Positions 21,441 to 33,975 are shown, numbered from the stretch's first letter. The stretch: DNA of 64,000 bases from Dipteris shenzhenensis (GCA_047967505.1 CM106540.1); one strand, 5' to 3'. Numbers and translations: made by a program. The notes: a model not told the origin generated them from the letters alone.

Positions 21441-21656
21441 GGGGGTACCCAAACCCCATTCTGCAAATAGGTGAGCTTTTAGGGCTCTCCCCGAATGTTC
21501 TTGCTGAAAAAGCTCACCAAAATTTGGGGAGAGTCCTAAAAGCTCGGGACCCCCACACCTAGCATTGACATGTGGCAGCCTCAAGCTGCTTTGACATGAG
21601 ATATGATATGCAAGCGGATTGGAAAATATCATCATATTTAGAATAAAAGCAGCTTG
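21441..21656. repeat. Two adjacent hairpins (small inverted-repeat element?)
   Basis: Arm 21473-21494 (gagcttttagggctctcccc) pairs with 21524-21545, and the inner strand 21507-21516 (aaaagctcac) can compete by pairing with 21471-21480. The pairing extends outward through 'gggggtaccc' and 'gggaccccca'. Immediately to the right, 'caagctgctttgacatg' from 21582 pairs with 'aaaagcagcttg' ending at 21656 across 'atatgatat'/'atatcatcat'. No coding potential is present. Confidence 0.65.
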
Positions 21657-22416
21657 GAAAATGATGCCCCGTGCTTTTGGGGGTGTGCAAAATTTTGTAG
21701 ATAGCATGGGCACAGTTAAAAGAGAAATAGTACTTTTCATGCTTCGAATTGAAGGGGTTTAATGGTTATATCAGAGTCTCATGTGTGTGTGTGTGTCTGT
21801 GTGTGTGGAAGACAAGACAACCACCCCTTTTGCATAGTGAAAAGACAAAAGAGTCAGGGTAAAGAATAGAAAGGATAGCGTCAGGGTAAAGGATAGAAAG
21901 GACATTATAGAATTAAGGAAGAGTTTGAGTATGTAGGTAAAGCACCTACGAAATTGCATAAAAAGTATATAAGAGCTTTGATAAGAAATGACAATAATGT
22001 TTTTGCAAAAAACATTTTTACAAAAAAAATAGGTGGTGAAGTCCTGATAAGCATCTCTTTTATAGAAGAGGAGAGTCTGCATATCTGCCACCATCCAACA
22101 GGAAAACATGGTAAGAATGAACTTAACTTTAATTGGGAAGACAAGTGTCATAAACAACCCTCCCTTGCTATCGGGGTCACAATAAAATAATAGCTTAAAC
22201 ACAAACTTAAATAGCTCGACTTGGACTTTTAAAGGTGTAAAAAAAGGGGCCTAGAGAGAATTTGAAAAAAAGGAGAAAGGATTTAAAAAGTTAGTTTTAA
22301 AAAATTAATAAAAATAATTGAGGGAAATCAAGTGAAATTAGGGAAAATTATGGGGAAGGAAGAGGAAAAAATAAGAAAGAAAATTGGTTAAAGATGCGAG
22401 GGGAGAGAGAGACAGA

Positions 22417-22456
<40 letters not shown>

Positions 22457-22759
22457 TAAGAAAGAAATTGAAAAAAAATTAGGAGGAATCAAGAAAAATT
22501 AAGGAGTGTTTGTGAGATAGAAGAAAAAGAAATTAGAAAAAATAAGAAAAGGGAAATTAAGAAATTAAATGGATGCAAAAGCAAAAGGAGAATAGTAAGT
22601 GTGTGTGTGGGAGTGTGTGTGTGTATGTGTCACTTTTCACCCCCCAAAAAAAAGTGTGCGTGTGTTTCAACAAAAAATGTGTGTGTGTGGCTATCATATA
22701 GGGGAGAAGTAACAAGGGGAGTCTTCTACCAAAACAGGTCGCACTGAAACAGATAGGGT
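21657..22759. other. AT-rich stretch with GA and GT simple repeats
   Basis: It contains a (GT)n run near 21783-21806, a (GA)n run at about 22416-22453, and T/G-rich repeats at 22595-22690. I see no gene. The frame at 21771-22202 on the minus strand has no domain. Confidence 0.5.
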
Positions 22760-25680
22760 GATAATTAAGCAAGAGATATCAGCCTGTCTCTTCCTTCGAG
22801 GCCACGTGAGTAATAACCTTTATAACAACAGTACCCGGAATGTGCATGAACGTCTATGCTTCTGTCCCTTACCAAGGAGCTCTCTGTTGGGTCACTGAAG
22901 GGACTGGAGGAAGAATTCTCTTGACATGCTCTCGTTACGCACTTAAAATTAGGTGCTTGCAGGGTCAACGGACGAGATAGGTCTCTTGAAGAAGGGTGGG
23001 GGTAGTGAGGGTTTCTAAGGCTTTGGGGGCCAGCAGCCTTTTGAGCTTATAGGAAGGGCACAAGCGGTTCTTGGGTACTCGTAGTGGGTAAGGGTGAAGG
23101 AGGATCAAGTAGAGGTGCCACAATGGGTCTAAAGGGGGTAGGGTCGAAATCATCAATGAGGGTGAGAGGCTGTGGTCCCTGAGGTGCGATGGTGTTCTGC
23201 GCTGGACGTAGCATCTCGTTAGCTCCACATAGTCTACAGTTTAGGAAAAGGTGCGGGATGTCTTCCTACCCACTTCGACATCTCTTACACAATCCCTCAC
23301 CATGGCCTATCCTCCGTGCTCGACTAGCTGTCCAGACTCCTTTGTGCAGGATTAACTAGAGAAGGCAAGACTGTTTCTCTAAGATGTTCCTATCCCACAC
23401 TTTTTCAAATCTCTTTGCCCAAACTCCGTCTGAGTCTCTCCTATGCCATTTCAGGTTGAGGAGCCTTATTATCTCTTCATGTCCTTCCACCCAAATGGGT
23501 CTAGGAGAGACCTGTGTTTGTCCAACCCATCTGAATTCCTGTAGGGATGGCTGGAGGTGACCTCCCATCCAAGGAAGATTATCCCTCAACTAGAGGTCAT
23601 TCTTTTATCAGTCTCAAATCAAACCTGTTGAGACAAAACCTGGCCATCAACATTTTGACAACCAGCCACTTACCCTATTCTCGGTTCCAAGTATCACCCC
23701 AAACTCTTACTCCCTTCTTGTTCAGCCAAAGAGCTCCTTTCAAGTCTTCGTCCTGCACCTGTGAATTTGGCCAGATTAGAGGGAACCAGATTGAGTCTTG
23801 ACCACAAAGAGTAACCATCTTTCTTGAGAAGCCCTTCCAGATGGCCAATACTTTGGCAAAGATTTTATAACTGGTGTTCAGCATGGTCAATGGTCTCCAA
23901 TTTTTAATCTCATCTTTAGGGCCTCTTTTTAGAATTACCTTGATCATGCCTGTGTTAATTCTTGGATCTAGGAACCCTTTATCTTTCGATTCCTACCAGA
24001 GCTTCATAAGGTAGGGGCCAACCATGTCCCAAAAAACTTGGTAGAATTCCATTGAGAGGCCATCCTTCCCTAGTGTCTTACCTTTTGCCATTGCATCCAC
24101 CACTCCTTTTAATTCTTCTATTGTGAGGTCTCTATCTAAGTAAAGGCAATCAAAGGTGGTGACTTACTTGATTCTGACTTGTTGGCAAAGTTCTCTGGCT
24201 CTGAGTTTTTCTATTGAGAGTATCTCAGTCTCTACAAGAATTTTCTAGAAGTGAGACAAGACTATTTCCATAATCTCATCTGGGTCTTGCACTATCTACC
24301 GGTCTTTCTGAAGAGCATCCAGTGATTCCTTAGCATGCTTCTTGTGGAGGCTTCTGAACATATCATCGTTAGCCCTATCCCCTTTACCTACCCACCACTC
24401 TCTCATGTAGATTCTGGCTTGTCTTGCTTCCGATCTCTACCTCAGCTCTCAGGCTGTCTCTTGCGTTCCTTAGTTGTGCCTGTCCCTAAGGAGAGTTGTA
24501 ATCCTCAAGTCCCTTTATATGTTCTTCTATAATCTGCTGCCTCCTGAGTCTAGATTTGTCTAATCTACGTTTGGTAGCGTTCAAGAAGTATCCAATGCAC
24601 TCTATGGCTCTCACCCACTTGTCTGCCATACTAGCAGTTCCTCCGAAAGCCTTTTGCCATATTCTTACAATTTTATTTGGCACATACAGTATCTAAAAGA
24701 AAAAGGGGTTTGCCTTGAACCAGGATCTGATGATCCTCCCTTCACCCTTCTCTAGGGAGATTAAAATTGGTTTATAATCAGATAAGGGGAGGGACATTAA
24801 CGTGCTGCTCTTATGACAAAGCACGTCATACAAAATCATTCTAGAGAAATAAGCTCTGTCCAACCGAGCTTTTATGTGGAACTGACCTATCTGACTGTTT
24901 AACTAGCTGAAAGATGTGTCTTCTGAGGCATCAATAAAAAATACTTGATCCTTGAGGCTATCTCAAGTGGTCAACTCGCTCCCCCTTAGGACATTACCTA
25001 TTCCGTTCCATCTATCTATTCTGCATTCGACCATATTAAAGTCTCACGAGAGAATAGTATTATCTTGAAGAATCTTACCGCCCCAGAGGAGTGCTCTATC
25101 CCTAATTGAGTTAGAGGCATAGATTGAGGAGATCTGACAAACTAGGTTGGGGTGATTGAAGTCAATCCCTACTCCATTTCCACCAAAAGTGGTCAGGACC
25201 CCGCCTACTACTTGAGATAGGTGCTTGGCCATGCCCAAAACTCTTTTGGATCAATTCTGCTCCATTGCCATCTAACATGCGAATAGCATTAAGAGGCTCA
25301 ATAACAAGGTCCATAAGGACACAAGCTTGAGGGTTTCCTCTCAGGCTTATGAATCTTTCAATTTCGAAACCCAAAAATTGTCCTAGAGGTGCACAAAGGG
25401 CCTCTACTTGTGGAAAAAGAGAAAGAGATAGATCAAGGAACTGCACCCAAATTGGGGCTTTGGAGGGAGGCAGCGAGTCAGGGCTAATAAACGATGGTTC
25501 CCAGAGTTAGACAGACAAAGGTTGACTTCTAATAATCCATGTGCCCTTTTGGACTATCTCAGTTTCCATCTCTGGTTCTCAAACAAGAAACTATATACCC
25601 ATTCCTGAGGAAACGAATGCTAGTGACGTTTAGACCTTTGTGCGACCAGAAGTTCCTAACCCAACCTTCTAGAAACATCC
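22760..25680 (-). pseudogene. Non-LTR retrotransposon (LINE) remnant with DUF4283-like N-terminus
   Basis: Minus-strand fragments in shifting frames follow LINE order. At 25680-25160 there is a DUF4283-like region (VQFLDLSLSLFPQVEALCAPLG). At 25160-24700 an endonuclease region includes DFNMVE, in which the codon before the D is TGA where Gly of the usual GDFN stands, and later 'SDYKPI'. At 24135-23675 reverse-transcriptase lead-in motifs appear (KGKTLGKDGL..EFYQVFWDMV, then NWRPLTMLNTSYKIFAKVLA). At 23310-23220 a C-terminal zinc-binding segment reads HKGVWTASRARRIGHGEG and then CKRCRSG-stop-EDIPHLFLNC. The FADD/YADD catalytic box is missing, and the sequence jumps from 'MVTLCGQ' to a post-palm segment ('GVRVWGDTW'), so the palm is deleted. 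Many stops and shifts make it dead. Confidence 0.8.
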
Positions 25681-26131
25681 TGTCATGACATGATTATTTG
25701 TATTAGATCCTAGTGGATCATTCTAGGGAATCTGGTGATTACCCTATGGTTGTAACATTGTAAACTGGTCAATTGAATAATATGCACGTATGCATTAGGT
25801 CCTAGGATGGTTAGGAAAGGGTAGCATTGTGCATGGGTATTGCATTAATCAATGGTAGGCATAAAGAGTCATAGGCTAAGGGTAGAATAATGGGATATGC
25901 CCAAGGGATATGATTCCAAGAGGCATGAGGGTTGTACCCTCTTGTGTCATTCATGGTGTGTGTGTATGGGCATTTGCATGCATATGGATTATGGCTTGTG
26001 TGGAGCATGTAGAGAAGAGTCTAGCAAAAATACACTCACGTGGGCACTCCTTCCACCCCATTTGGAGGGCCAATCTGCCTCAATTTATGCATCATCTACA
26101 CACGTGCATCCCTACATTCAAGAACTTGACA
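25681..26131 (+). mobile_element. LTR of a copia-type element (about 450 bp)
   Basis: The block begins TGTCATGACATG and ends CTTGACA, giving TG...CA ends with the inverted terminal pentamer TGTCA/TGACA, and is followed after two bases by a tRNA-iMet primer site. It abuts the LINE remnant on its left. No second copy of this LTR is seen in the window, and no gag-pol follows, so the element is fragmentary. Confidence 0.6.
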
Positions 26132-26133
26132 AG

Positions 26134-26146
26134 TGGTATCAGAGCC
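26134..26146 (+). other. Primer-binding site (initiator tRNA-Met type)
   Basis: TGGTATCAGAGCC is the classic plant retrotransposon primer-binding site complementary to the 3' end of the initiator tRNA-Met. It lies two bases after the proposed LTR end at 26131. Confidence 0.8.
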
Positions 26147-28734
26147 AAGATCCTCTGACTGTGAGAGCCCACCATGTGGAAGTTGCAACAGTCATCGTCA
26201 CTGACATCGGCGTGAAGTCATTGATGAAGAAATTACCAAGGGGATTCATTCTCTTTTCCTCTCTAAAATTCGATTAAAATTGAATCCAGGCTACTTTCTT
26301 CTTGCACGCGAGTAGCTAAAATAGGCATTCTTTAATCGTCAAGAAAGGGGGACGGGCCCCGCACCATCAATTGTGGGCCTTTCGAGCCCCAACTATAGCA
26401 TCCGGCAAACCGCTTTAACTGAGGCAGCATTTAGTGTAGGGAATAGCCACCCTCATTAACCTCCTTGCCGTCGCACAGTCCCAGACTCCCCACCTAGGTT
26501 GTCGCTCGTTGCTTGTTCTACACACGACACAGCCACGTGATCCGCACTAAAAATCGTAGCTGTTGCTGTAACTATACAGCCATAGCGTGCACTATGCCTC
26601 AGCCTCTGCCCCACCAGCTGACTCGGCAGCCACCTCCTCTGCCCTCTATCGCCGAATAGACCTTGCCTTCTCTCTGACAGCCGCCCGTAGACTATCTACC
26701 CCACTGGCGTCAGTGCCATGTGTTGACACTGCCACGCCCTTTCATAAACTCAAGCCTCTGCCTTGCCAGCCCTATAGCAGCCGCCTCTACCCCCTTGCCG
26801 CCATCAACATTAAACCCACCCACCCCCGTGTGTTTCACATCTCTAGTGGATGAGGGCCATAAATGTATCCATCAACAGCACAGGAGCAAATCTACTTGGT
26901 GGTTTTGTTTAGGATACCGTTATGGACCTTAACTATTGGAAGCTTACCTTTGAAAGTGCCATAATCCGTTTGAGCCTTTCTAGAATCCCCGACTCCTACT
27001 TTTGCTGAGGTGTTCATGGCGGGTTCGTGGAGAATCTTTCTGGCTCTTGGTGTAAGCTATTCCCACACCTACTGCTTTGGGGTAGGTGGGGCATTAAATA
27101 GACTTTTGTCACCTCCTTGGATGGCACCCACATAGGTCCCTTGCTACATCTCCGGCATGGTCTTCCCTTTCTCAGCCTGTTGCACAAAATGCTGGATGGG
27201 GCTCCATGAGTTGGGCGCTTTAGAGTTTGGGCCACAAAAGACATCGCTTTCGCATTCTGTATTCTATTCATATCCTACTGGAAGAATGAAAAACTGCTTG
27301 GGGAAGATCTGAAGTCTGCCATCAGCCTTTTGAGCCCCTTGTTAGCTGTACCTTTCTGAAGTCTTTGCATGTCTTTTTCTTCTAGAGTGTAAGGTAAAGC
27401 CATGTAAGTTTGCTACATCCGTAGTCTTGTCTCATGAAAGCTCCTATATGTTTACATCCTGAGTGATGTTGGTGTTCGTTTTATGATTGGGCCTTGCCCC
27501 GAGGAACTCTAGAGCTCTGCTAGTGGAGCTTCATTATCTTTTGTGGCAAAAGAGGGGGAAACTTGAGAGGTTCTAGCAACCCTATCTCGTCTGGCATTGC
27601 TAGAGGAGGCCATCTCTAGAGACTTGATTAGTAGTACTTTGGCAATCTTGCAAGAGGCCTACAATGCACTTGCTAAAGAATTTGAAGAGGTTCAATTGTA
27701 GCTAGAAGAATAAGATAGAGCTAGTATTGCTAACAAGAGCCAAGTAGAGCAATTGAAGGAGAATGTCCACACTCTCAAGATGAGGTAGGAAGGAATCAAG
27801 ACAACTTTCTCATGTACAAGGTGAGACTGCGATATTGTCAACTACAATAGTTAAACTAGAAGAATATCCTTTTCAGATGCAAAAGGTCGTATGTGCACAA
27901 TACGTCATGGGCATAGATGAGTGCTACATCCGATGGCCCCAATTTGGCCACTTGGCACTCTGTGCATGTCTTTGATTTGGGGTATTAATGCAGGCAACCT
28001 CCATATGCAGATCTTGTCATATGTCAATTCTCAAGTCATGCCAGCCGTGCTTGCCTACTATGACCATCCACTAGAGAGAGGAGCATCTACATGTGCATTG
28101 GCCATAAAAAGAAAGGCTTTGTTTGATGAAGGGAAGATGCAACCCCCTGATGAAGGGAAAACCCTTATGAAGGGAACAAGTCTAAGCCTAAGATGTAGAT
28201 GCTTAATTCTTAATGAAACCATTTTGCCATGTGGAGAGAGAACACTAGAATAACCTAAGTACAAACAACTAACTAGTTTAGTCCTGTCATCATCATTTGC
28301 ATGTTTGGTAAACTCCAATCATCTCATATTTTTTTCAAATCAATTAGCATATAGAAAACCGTAGTTCTTCCAAAGACAACCACTAAAAATATAACAAGCG
28401 ATACTGCTTATCAAGCTCACACTCCTGAATAACATTGGTCTATGAATAACAAACATATAAGAATCAATAAAGAGCTCACTCTTCAACCAACCAATAATAA
28501 ATAGACATGTAAAGTGACCAACTACAAACTGAAACCAATCAAATGTCCTAACACTCACTAAGAAAATTGATAAGTAACTATAATAGAGAATGTAATGCAA
28601 CTTTAATCATCTCCATTTGTCTATGTGTAGTCTTTTTTATACCCTATCAACACTTTTATCATGACATAGTGACAAAGTTTTGGTCTAGTACAACACTTTT
28701 AGCATGATAGAGTGACAAAAGTTAAGACACAATA
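26147..28734. other. Stretch without a confident gene
   Basis: After the primer site there is GC-richer sequence (26340-26830) with frames that have no domain. At 27585-27800 a plus-strand frame with several stops reads like a decayed coiled-coil (LALLEEAISRDLISSTLAIL, LAKEFEEVQ, QVEQLKENVHTLKM), followed by a 110-codon frame at 27921-28253 that I do not recognise. This could be the post-pol region of a retroelement. The rest is AT-rich. Confidence 0.4.
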
Positions 28735-29650
28735 TCCATGTTTGATGGATATGAGACTTTGCAGAGGCTTTAATTTGAGTGACTTTCATGTGCTTGCAAA
28801 GTTTGTTATCATTTTTATGGTTGGGCATGTATGTTTCCTTATTTTTTACCATGCATCAAACATCGGTGTTAAAAAAATATGCATCAATGAGCTTCTACCG
28901 TGTGTGCATGTGCGTGTGCGCATGCACGTGTGTGTGTGCATGTGCATGCATGTGTGCATGCACGCATGCGTGTGTGTGTGTGTGTCTAATCGCTAATGAG
29001 ACTTTCATAGGCCTTAATTTTATTGAGCTTCATGGTGATGTGGGCCAGATACCACTTCCATGGTTGGGCATGCATAATTCCTTACCTTTAACCATGCAAC
29101 ATAATGTAAAGAAATATGCATTAGTGGGCTTCTACCATATGTGTGTGCATCCAATGGGTATGAGATCTTAAAGAGCACTTAATTTGAGTAAGTTTCATGT
29201 GCTTGCAAAATCTAATGTGGGAGAAGTTTCAAGTGCTTACAAAGTTTTATGTGTTTCAGATATAGTTTATGGTTTGGGCATGTGCATTTATTTATTTTTC
29301 TTATATAACAGAATGCATTGGTGGGCTCCTACCATATGTGTGTGTGTCCAATGGGTATAATACTTTACAAAGGCCTTACTTTAAGTGACTCTCATGTGCT
29401 TTCAAAGTTTGATGTAGTTCAAATATTGTTTGCAAATTGCTTGGTTATGCATGCTCATTTCCTTATTTTGATGATGCATCATACCTAATTGTAAAGAAAT
29501 ATGCATCAATGGTGATATGTGTGTGTGTGTGTCCAATGGGCATCAGACTTTGTAAAGGTCTTGATTTGAGTAATTTTTATGTGCTTGAAAATCTTACAAG
29601 TTGTGTGGGTTGGATATCGTGTGCATGATTGGGCTTGTGCATTTTACTTT
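28735..29650 (+). repeat. Imperfect tandem repeats of about 190-260 bp
   Basis: Four to five units share the ordered blocks 'atgagactttgcagagg'/'cttaatttgagtgactttcatgtg' (split here), 'gcttgcaaagtttg', 'ggttgggcatg', 'tttccttattttt', 'accatgcatca', 'aaagaaatatgcatcaatg' and 'gtgtgtgtgtccaatggg'. Unit starts are near 28748, 28997, 29159, 29356 and 29540. They carry no convincing coding sequence; the short frames drift between units. Confidence 0.75.
28900..28985. repeat. Alternating purine-pyrimidine run
   Basis: About 85 bases are almost wholly alternating purine and pyrimidine (GTGTGCATGTGCGTGTGCGC and similar), including GCGC, CGCATGCG and long GT stretches. Such sequence is a strong candidate for left-handed Z-DNA under negative supercoiling. 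Confidence 0.85.
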
Positions 29651-32589
29651 TTTAAATCGTGCATTGAGTGTATTGCATGGTGAGAGAGATGCAAACTGTA
29701 TTCTTCCCTTGCAACTTGATATAGCCATGTAGTCACAAATATTTATGAGATCTTCTAGGAATGTTGGAGAGAACAAGAGAGCACACTTGGACCAGGATGT
29801 GCCCAGGGGACACACATCAAGAATATAGCCTTCCCAATGTAGGAAGGAATAATGTGCAAAATTTTAATATAATAAGTATTACCATGTAATGTGTAATATG
29901 TGACTCCCCCATGCTTTAACCTTAAATAATATGAATTCTCTCAATGCTTCCCTAAATCTTTCATAATAAATCTTGTTGAGTTGACCTTGTTGAAGTAACT
30001 TCATTGATTCATCGAGCTTCGTCCACAAATTTTGCTCTCTAATTAGCTATTTGAGGGTGTGAAGCTTGATTGGTAGTGCACTTATGCAAACCTTTCCAAT
30101 ACTCCCAACCTAGGATGTTGTGAGACAAGGTATGTGTTTCTTTATTAGCATTGTCATTGGACAAGAATCTCCTTGCCTTTTGTCAACCCATGGATCCTCT
30201 AGCAGGAATATTTTGTGAATTTCCTAACATTTTCTTGTCCTCCTTAAGCTTCACATGGCCTCCGTGAAATCCCATCCCTAAAAGTAGTTCGTCAACTTTT
30301 GTAATGCACTCTACATAAAACTCTTCTAGCCTCAAATTCCAAGCATAAACTAGATGGAGATATAGTAACTTGTTGAGTATGAATAGTTCAGAATGCAAAG
30401 TACACTCTGTGTACTCTCTCCAATGGGATATGCAAAATAGGATTCCATTTTCTCATTTTAAGCTCACCTTTTTCATCCTTTGAGATTGGGTGCAATAAAA
30501 GCATGTGTATTAAGTGTTTGCATGTGTATCAAAATCATACAAGCACTTGAGTGTCTTTGAATCACTTGTTAGATGCCATTCAGCTTGAAATGTGCCATGC
30601 CCATCCACTGATAATGGTTGCCCTTTCTGTTGTCTTCGAATAATTGATGGGATGTTGATTCTATCTAGAACCCACTTCAATGTCTCGTGGCACTATTTTG
30701 GACTCTCAAATGCAGCAACCCACCATATATGCTTTTTAGACTAGGCTGAGAAATCCAGCACAACTTCCTCATCCCCCTCACATAGCAAGCCTCTAACGGC
30801 AAGTTGTAATGGGACTTGTTTAAGACGTCTTTGAATGACACCATGAGTTGATAGAAGTGCAAAGAGACTACAAAGCACACATGTTGCAAGGTGGAATAGG
30901 AGGAGGAGGAGGAGGAGGAGGCATATGGCAAGAGGGGGCTTAAGGAGGAGGCATGTGGAAGGAGAAATGGTTGTAGGAATGAGGAGGAGGAACATGAGGA
31001 CGCATGTGGAACATCAATTAGACTGAGGCTTGAAGAGGTTCTAGTTCACTTAGGCCTATGCCACCTATCATAGATTCTCTGATAGGTCTTCTACTTCAGC
31101 TTTCAATTCTTCTATAAAAAATTATTTCCCCTTGTACATAGCAAATAAGTATGCATGAATTCTGAAAATAAGAGAGAACTCTAATTCATAAATAAAAAAT
31201 GATCAGATAATCTATGGGCATCAATGCATACACCCTTATATCCTAGTTCTCGAGGATGCATCCAAAAAAAATGTTTCTATCATATGCCATCCTATTCAAC
31301 CGTGGGCAATTTCAAAAGTCTTTCTCTAATTATGCAAGCATCAATGCATAAACCACAAAAATACACATCTAAGGATATCAAAGATGTGGACCAAAGTTCC
31401 TACCTAAGCATTCCTAGGCTATGGCCTATAGCTGAACATCATTAGTATAATCAGAATTTGGATGTACTCTCCTAATCTTGTGATTGTCTTGAGACATATG
31501 CCGTCGACACGTTCTCTAGAATGCTCTCTCCTTAGTGGTTGCCCAATACTTTAAGGATGATCAACCAAGCTCTAACCTAATCTTCTTTCCAAGCAACTAC
31601 TAAGGAAATCACTAGTAGGGTATTCCACATCTCCTCGAGGGACGTAGCTATCAACAAATATTGAAGCAATTCCTCATACTTCGGCTCTGGGATATCAACG
31701 GTGAATAAGTGTGCATCTAGGAGCTTTACCAAGATTTGGCTTTGTTTAGATGTCAAAACTCCACATAAACAATCTACTCCTACATCAACTTTTGGGTTTA
31801 TATATGATACAAGAATTGAATTCTTACAATAATAGCATCCAGTATTTGTTTGGCTCCCTGGTTCTAGAAATCATCTCCCATAGAAGAACTTATAGTGGAA
31901 TCTTTTCTTGAGCTAGATAATAGAGAACTCATATTCTCCCTACTATTATATAAAGTCTTCTAGAATTTAGCACATCCTAAGCTTGCAAATGGAGATTACA
32001 TGCGACATACTGATATTGTCAAGCTCAATACCACCTAAGTCTTTGATTGGAGCTCTAAGAACTCATTTTTCACCTGCCAACTTGTCCTTATTGATGAATG
32101 CAACTAGAATCATTTTATGTGCAACCAATATTAACACTCTTTAGGCAGGTAGCATTGTGGAATGAAAAGAAATTCTAGCTTGTGGTTGAGCCACGTATCT
32201 ACTTGATAAGCCTTGGATTTACACTAATCTAAGGGTTATAGAATTTGGCAACTGCTTCCTGGGTACCCACCAACTCTTATCGTTGCCATCTTTTCTTTGC
32301 ATCATCGATTGCGTTGCAACCATATCCTCTCCCCTTTGCTTGCCCCTCTCTCCATTCCCACCTTCACCAGGCAGCACGCAAGGTTGCGAGTCAAGGAAAG
32401 CTTATGGGATGAAACAAAAAATGGTCGACATACATCTTCCCCATTGCTTTTTCTCCCATCATCCCATTCTTGATTCATTTCCTTCCTCCCTCGTGTTTCC
32501 ATATCCACTCTTTGCGAACTCCTCAGGTTTCATGTCAGTTTGTAGGCCTAAACTTTTATTGCATAGTAGAGTCCCTGGATAGACCTTCA
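29651..32589. other. Long gene-poor stretch
   Basis: I find no domain or splice structure. Local features are a (GGA)n run at about 30896-30925 and CT-rich sequence at 32320-32520. The reading frames are short and unremarkable. Some sequence (for example 31480-32280) reads like decayed coding DNA, but no family could be recognised. Confidence 0.4.
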
Positions 32590-32921
32590 ATTGGGATGTG
32601 TAAATCTCATAACTTTTTCATATTTTCCTCCAAGAGGAGAAAAGACTGAGTCTAATGAAAGCATGCTATCTTTATACTTCTATGATTATTTAAACCTTTA
32701 TTTTTATTTGGGATGTGTAAATCTCATAGCTTTTTAAATTTTTCCTCCAAGAGGAGGAGAGACTCACTCTAATGAAAGCATGTGTGAAACCTTACTTTTT
32801 AAATTTTTGCTCCAAGCGGAGGAGAGAGTCACTCTAATGAAAGCATGCATGAAACCTTACCTGCATGTTTAAGCCTTTATTTGGGATGTGTACCTCGCAT
32901 AACTTTTTTATATTTTTATAG
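32590..32921 (+). repeat. Tandem repeats upstream of the Ulp1-like pair
   Basis: Blocks with 'ttgggatgtgta(a/c)', 'ctc(a/g)taactttt', 'ctccaagaggagga', 'gactcactctaatgaaagcatg' and 'gaaaccttac' occur three to four times between 32597 and 32900. The phrase 'gactgagtctaatgaaagc' resembles 'gactgagtctactatgaaagc' in the tail of the second peptidase copy (about 35003), so these may be decayed copies of the tail exon and its flanking intron. Confidence 0.65.
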
Positions 32922-33935
32922 CAGAAGGAGGATGTAGAAGACATAGCAAGTGAAGAAGAATACGATGTAGACTACTCTCTCAATAAGATGAGTCATGAAA
33001 ATATGAATCTATTGGAGCAGATTGGAAGTTCATTCACCGCTATGTTGTTAATTCGACAACAACCTCATTTTTTTGAATTTGATGAAGAAGAGATTTCAAT
33101 CCTCTTGAATCCTAAGAAAGAGGTTAATGTCAAAGTCATTACAACCATCCTCAGGTTTGATGCAACCTTTTCCTTGGCTTTATACTTTGCTTATTTCGAT
33201 TAAACCCAAGAAGCTAATACTTTTTTTTTAAATATAGTAATGTTATAGCAAATTTTCCGCAAAATATACAAAGTGTTTCATATATGCTCGATCCTCATAT
33301 TTCAAAAGTGCTTAGCAACAAAGAAGAAACCATAGAGGATGTTTGCAAGTGGTTGAAGCACATTCCTATGAATGATGCACGAGTTATTTTTACAGCATAT
33401 TATGAGAAGTAAGCATCAAACCCTACTTGTTTTTTCTATTGCATTGCTAGAATTGTCTCAAACACAGTAATTATTCTTTATTGATAATGCAGCTCACATT
33501 GGAGTCTGGTAGTTGTGGACATCCTTGCGAAGAAGTGCTTCTTTGCCAACTCAATGACATCTGTCCATGGCACTGTGTTAGAGTAAGTATAGACTACACT
33601 TGTTGTCACTTCTTGACATGTAGATTGATATGCAATGCACATATTCACTGTTGTTATATGTTTTGATGTGCAGATCAGCTCGAAAGTTAGTAGGTGCTAT
33701 CGACACAGTAATGCGGCAATGTGACTTGGTACAACAAATAGAGTATATAACATGTTAGGTATCAAATCAAGAGAATAGCCACATCTATAATTGTGGATGG
33801 AGGGTGGGCTACAATTGCTTTTTGGTACTTGGTCAAATTTTTGAGATACAAACTGTCAACATATACGGATTTGCATCTCTATGCATTTATAACATGTACC
33901 ATTCGAGCAATCATTAAGGGCGACATTATGGACCC
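32922..33935 (+). pseudogene. Ulp1/C48-like cysteine peptidase, copy 1 (interrupted)
   Basis: Exons can be followed by GT-AG sites. The first begins after 'tttttatag' near 32922 (acidic QKEDVEDIASEEEYDVDYSL, then MSHENMNLLEQIGSSF). The second starts after 33231 (...MLDPHISKVLSNKEETIEDV, CKWLKHIPMNDARVIFTAYY). The third, after 33491, holds the catalytic-His motif SHWSLVVVDILAKK. The fourth starts at 33674 (SARKLVGAIDTVMRQC). An in-frame TAG at 33756-33758 precedes the catalytic-Cys motif YNCGWRVGYN, so the enzyme is cut short. C48 peptidases process SUMO-like proteins, and in plants many such domains ride on DNA transposons. The copy shares exon layout and phase with copy 2. Confidence 0.65.
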
Positions 33936-33975
33936 TCCCACAAGGCAAATAGATAATGGCTCATAGGAGTGCGAA

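Noticed and set aside
26380-26470. Possible tRNA around 'ctttcgagccccaactat'
   Set aside because: I could not fold a cloverleaf with a proper acceptor stem and anticodon arm.
29437-29628. Short frames within the 28.7-29.7 kb repeats
   Set aside because: Frames are not conserved between repeat units and encode no domain.
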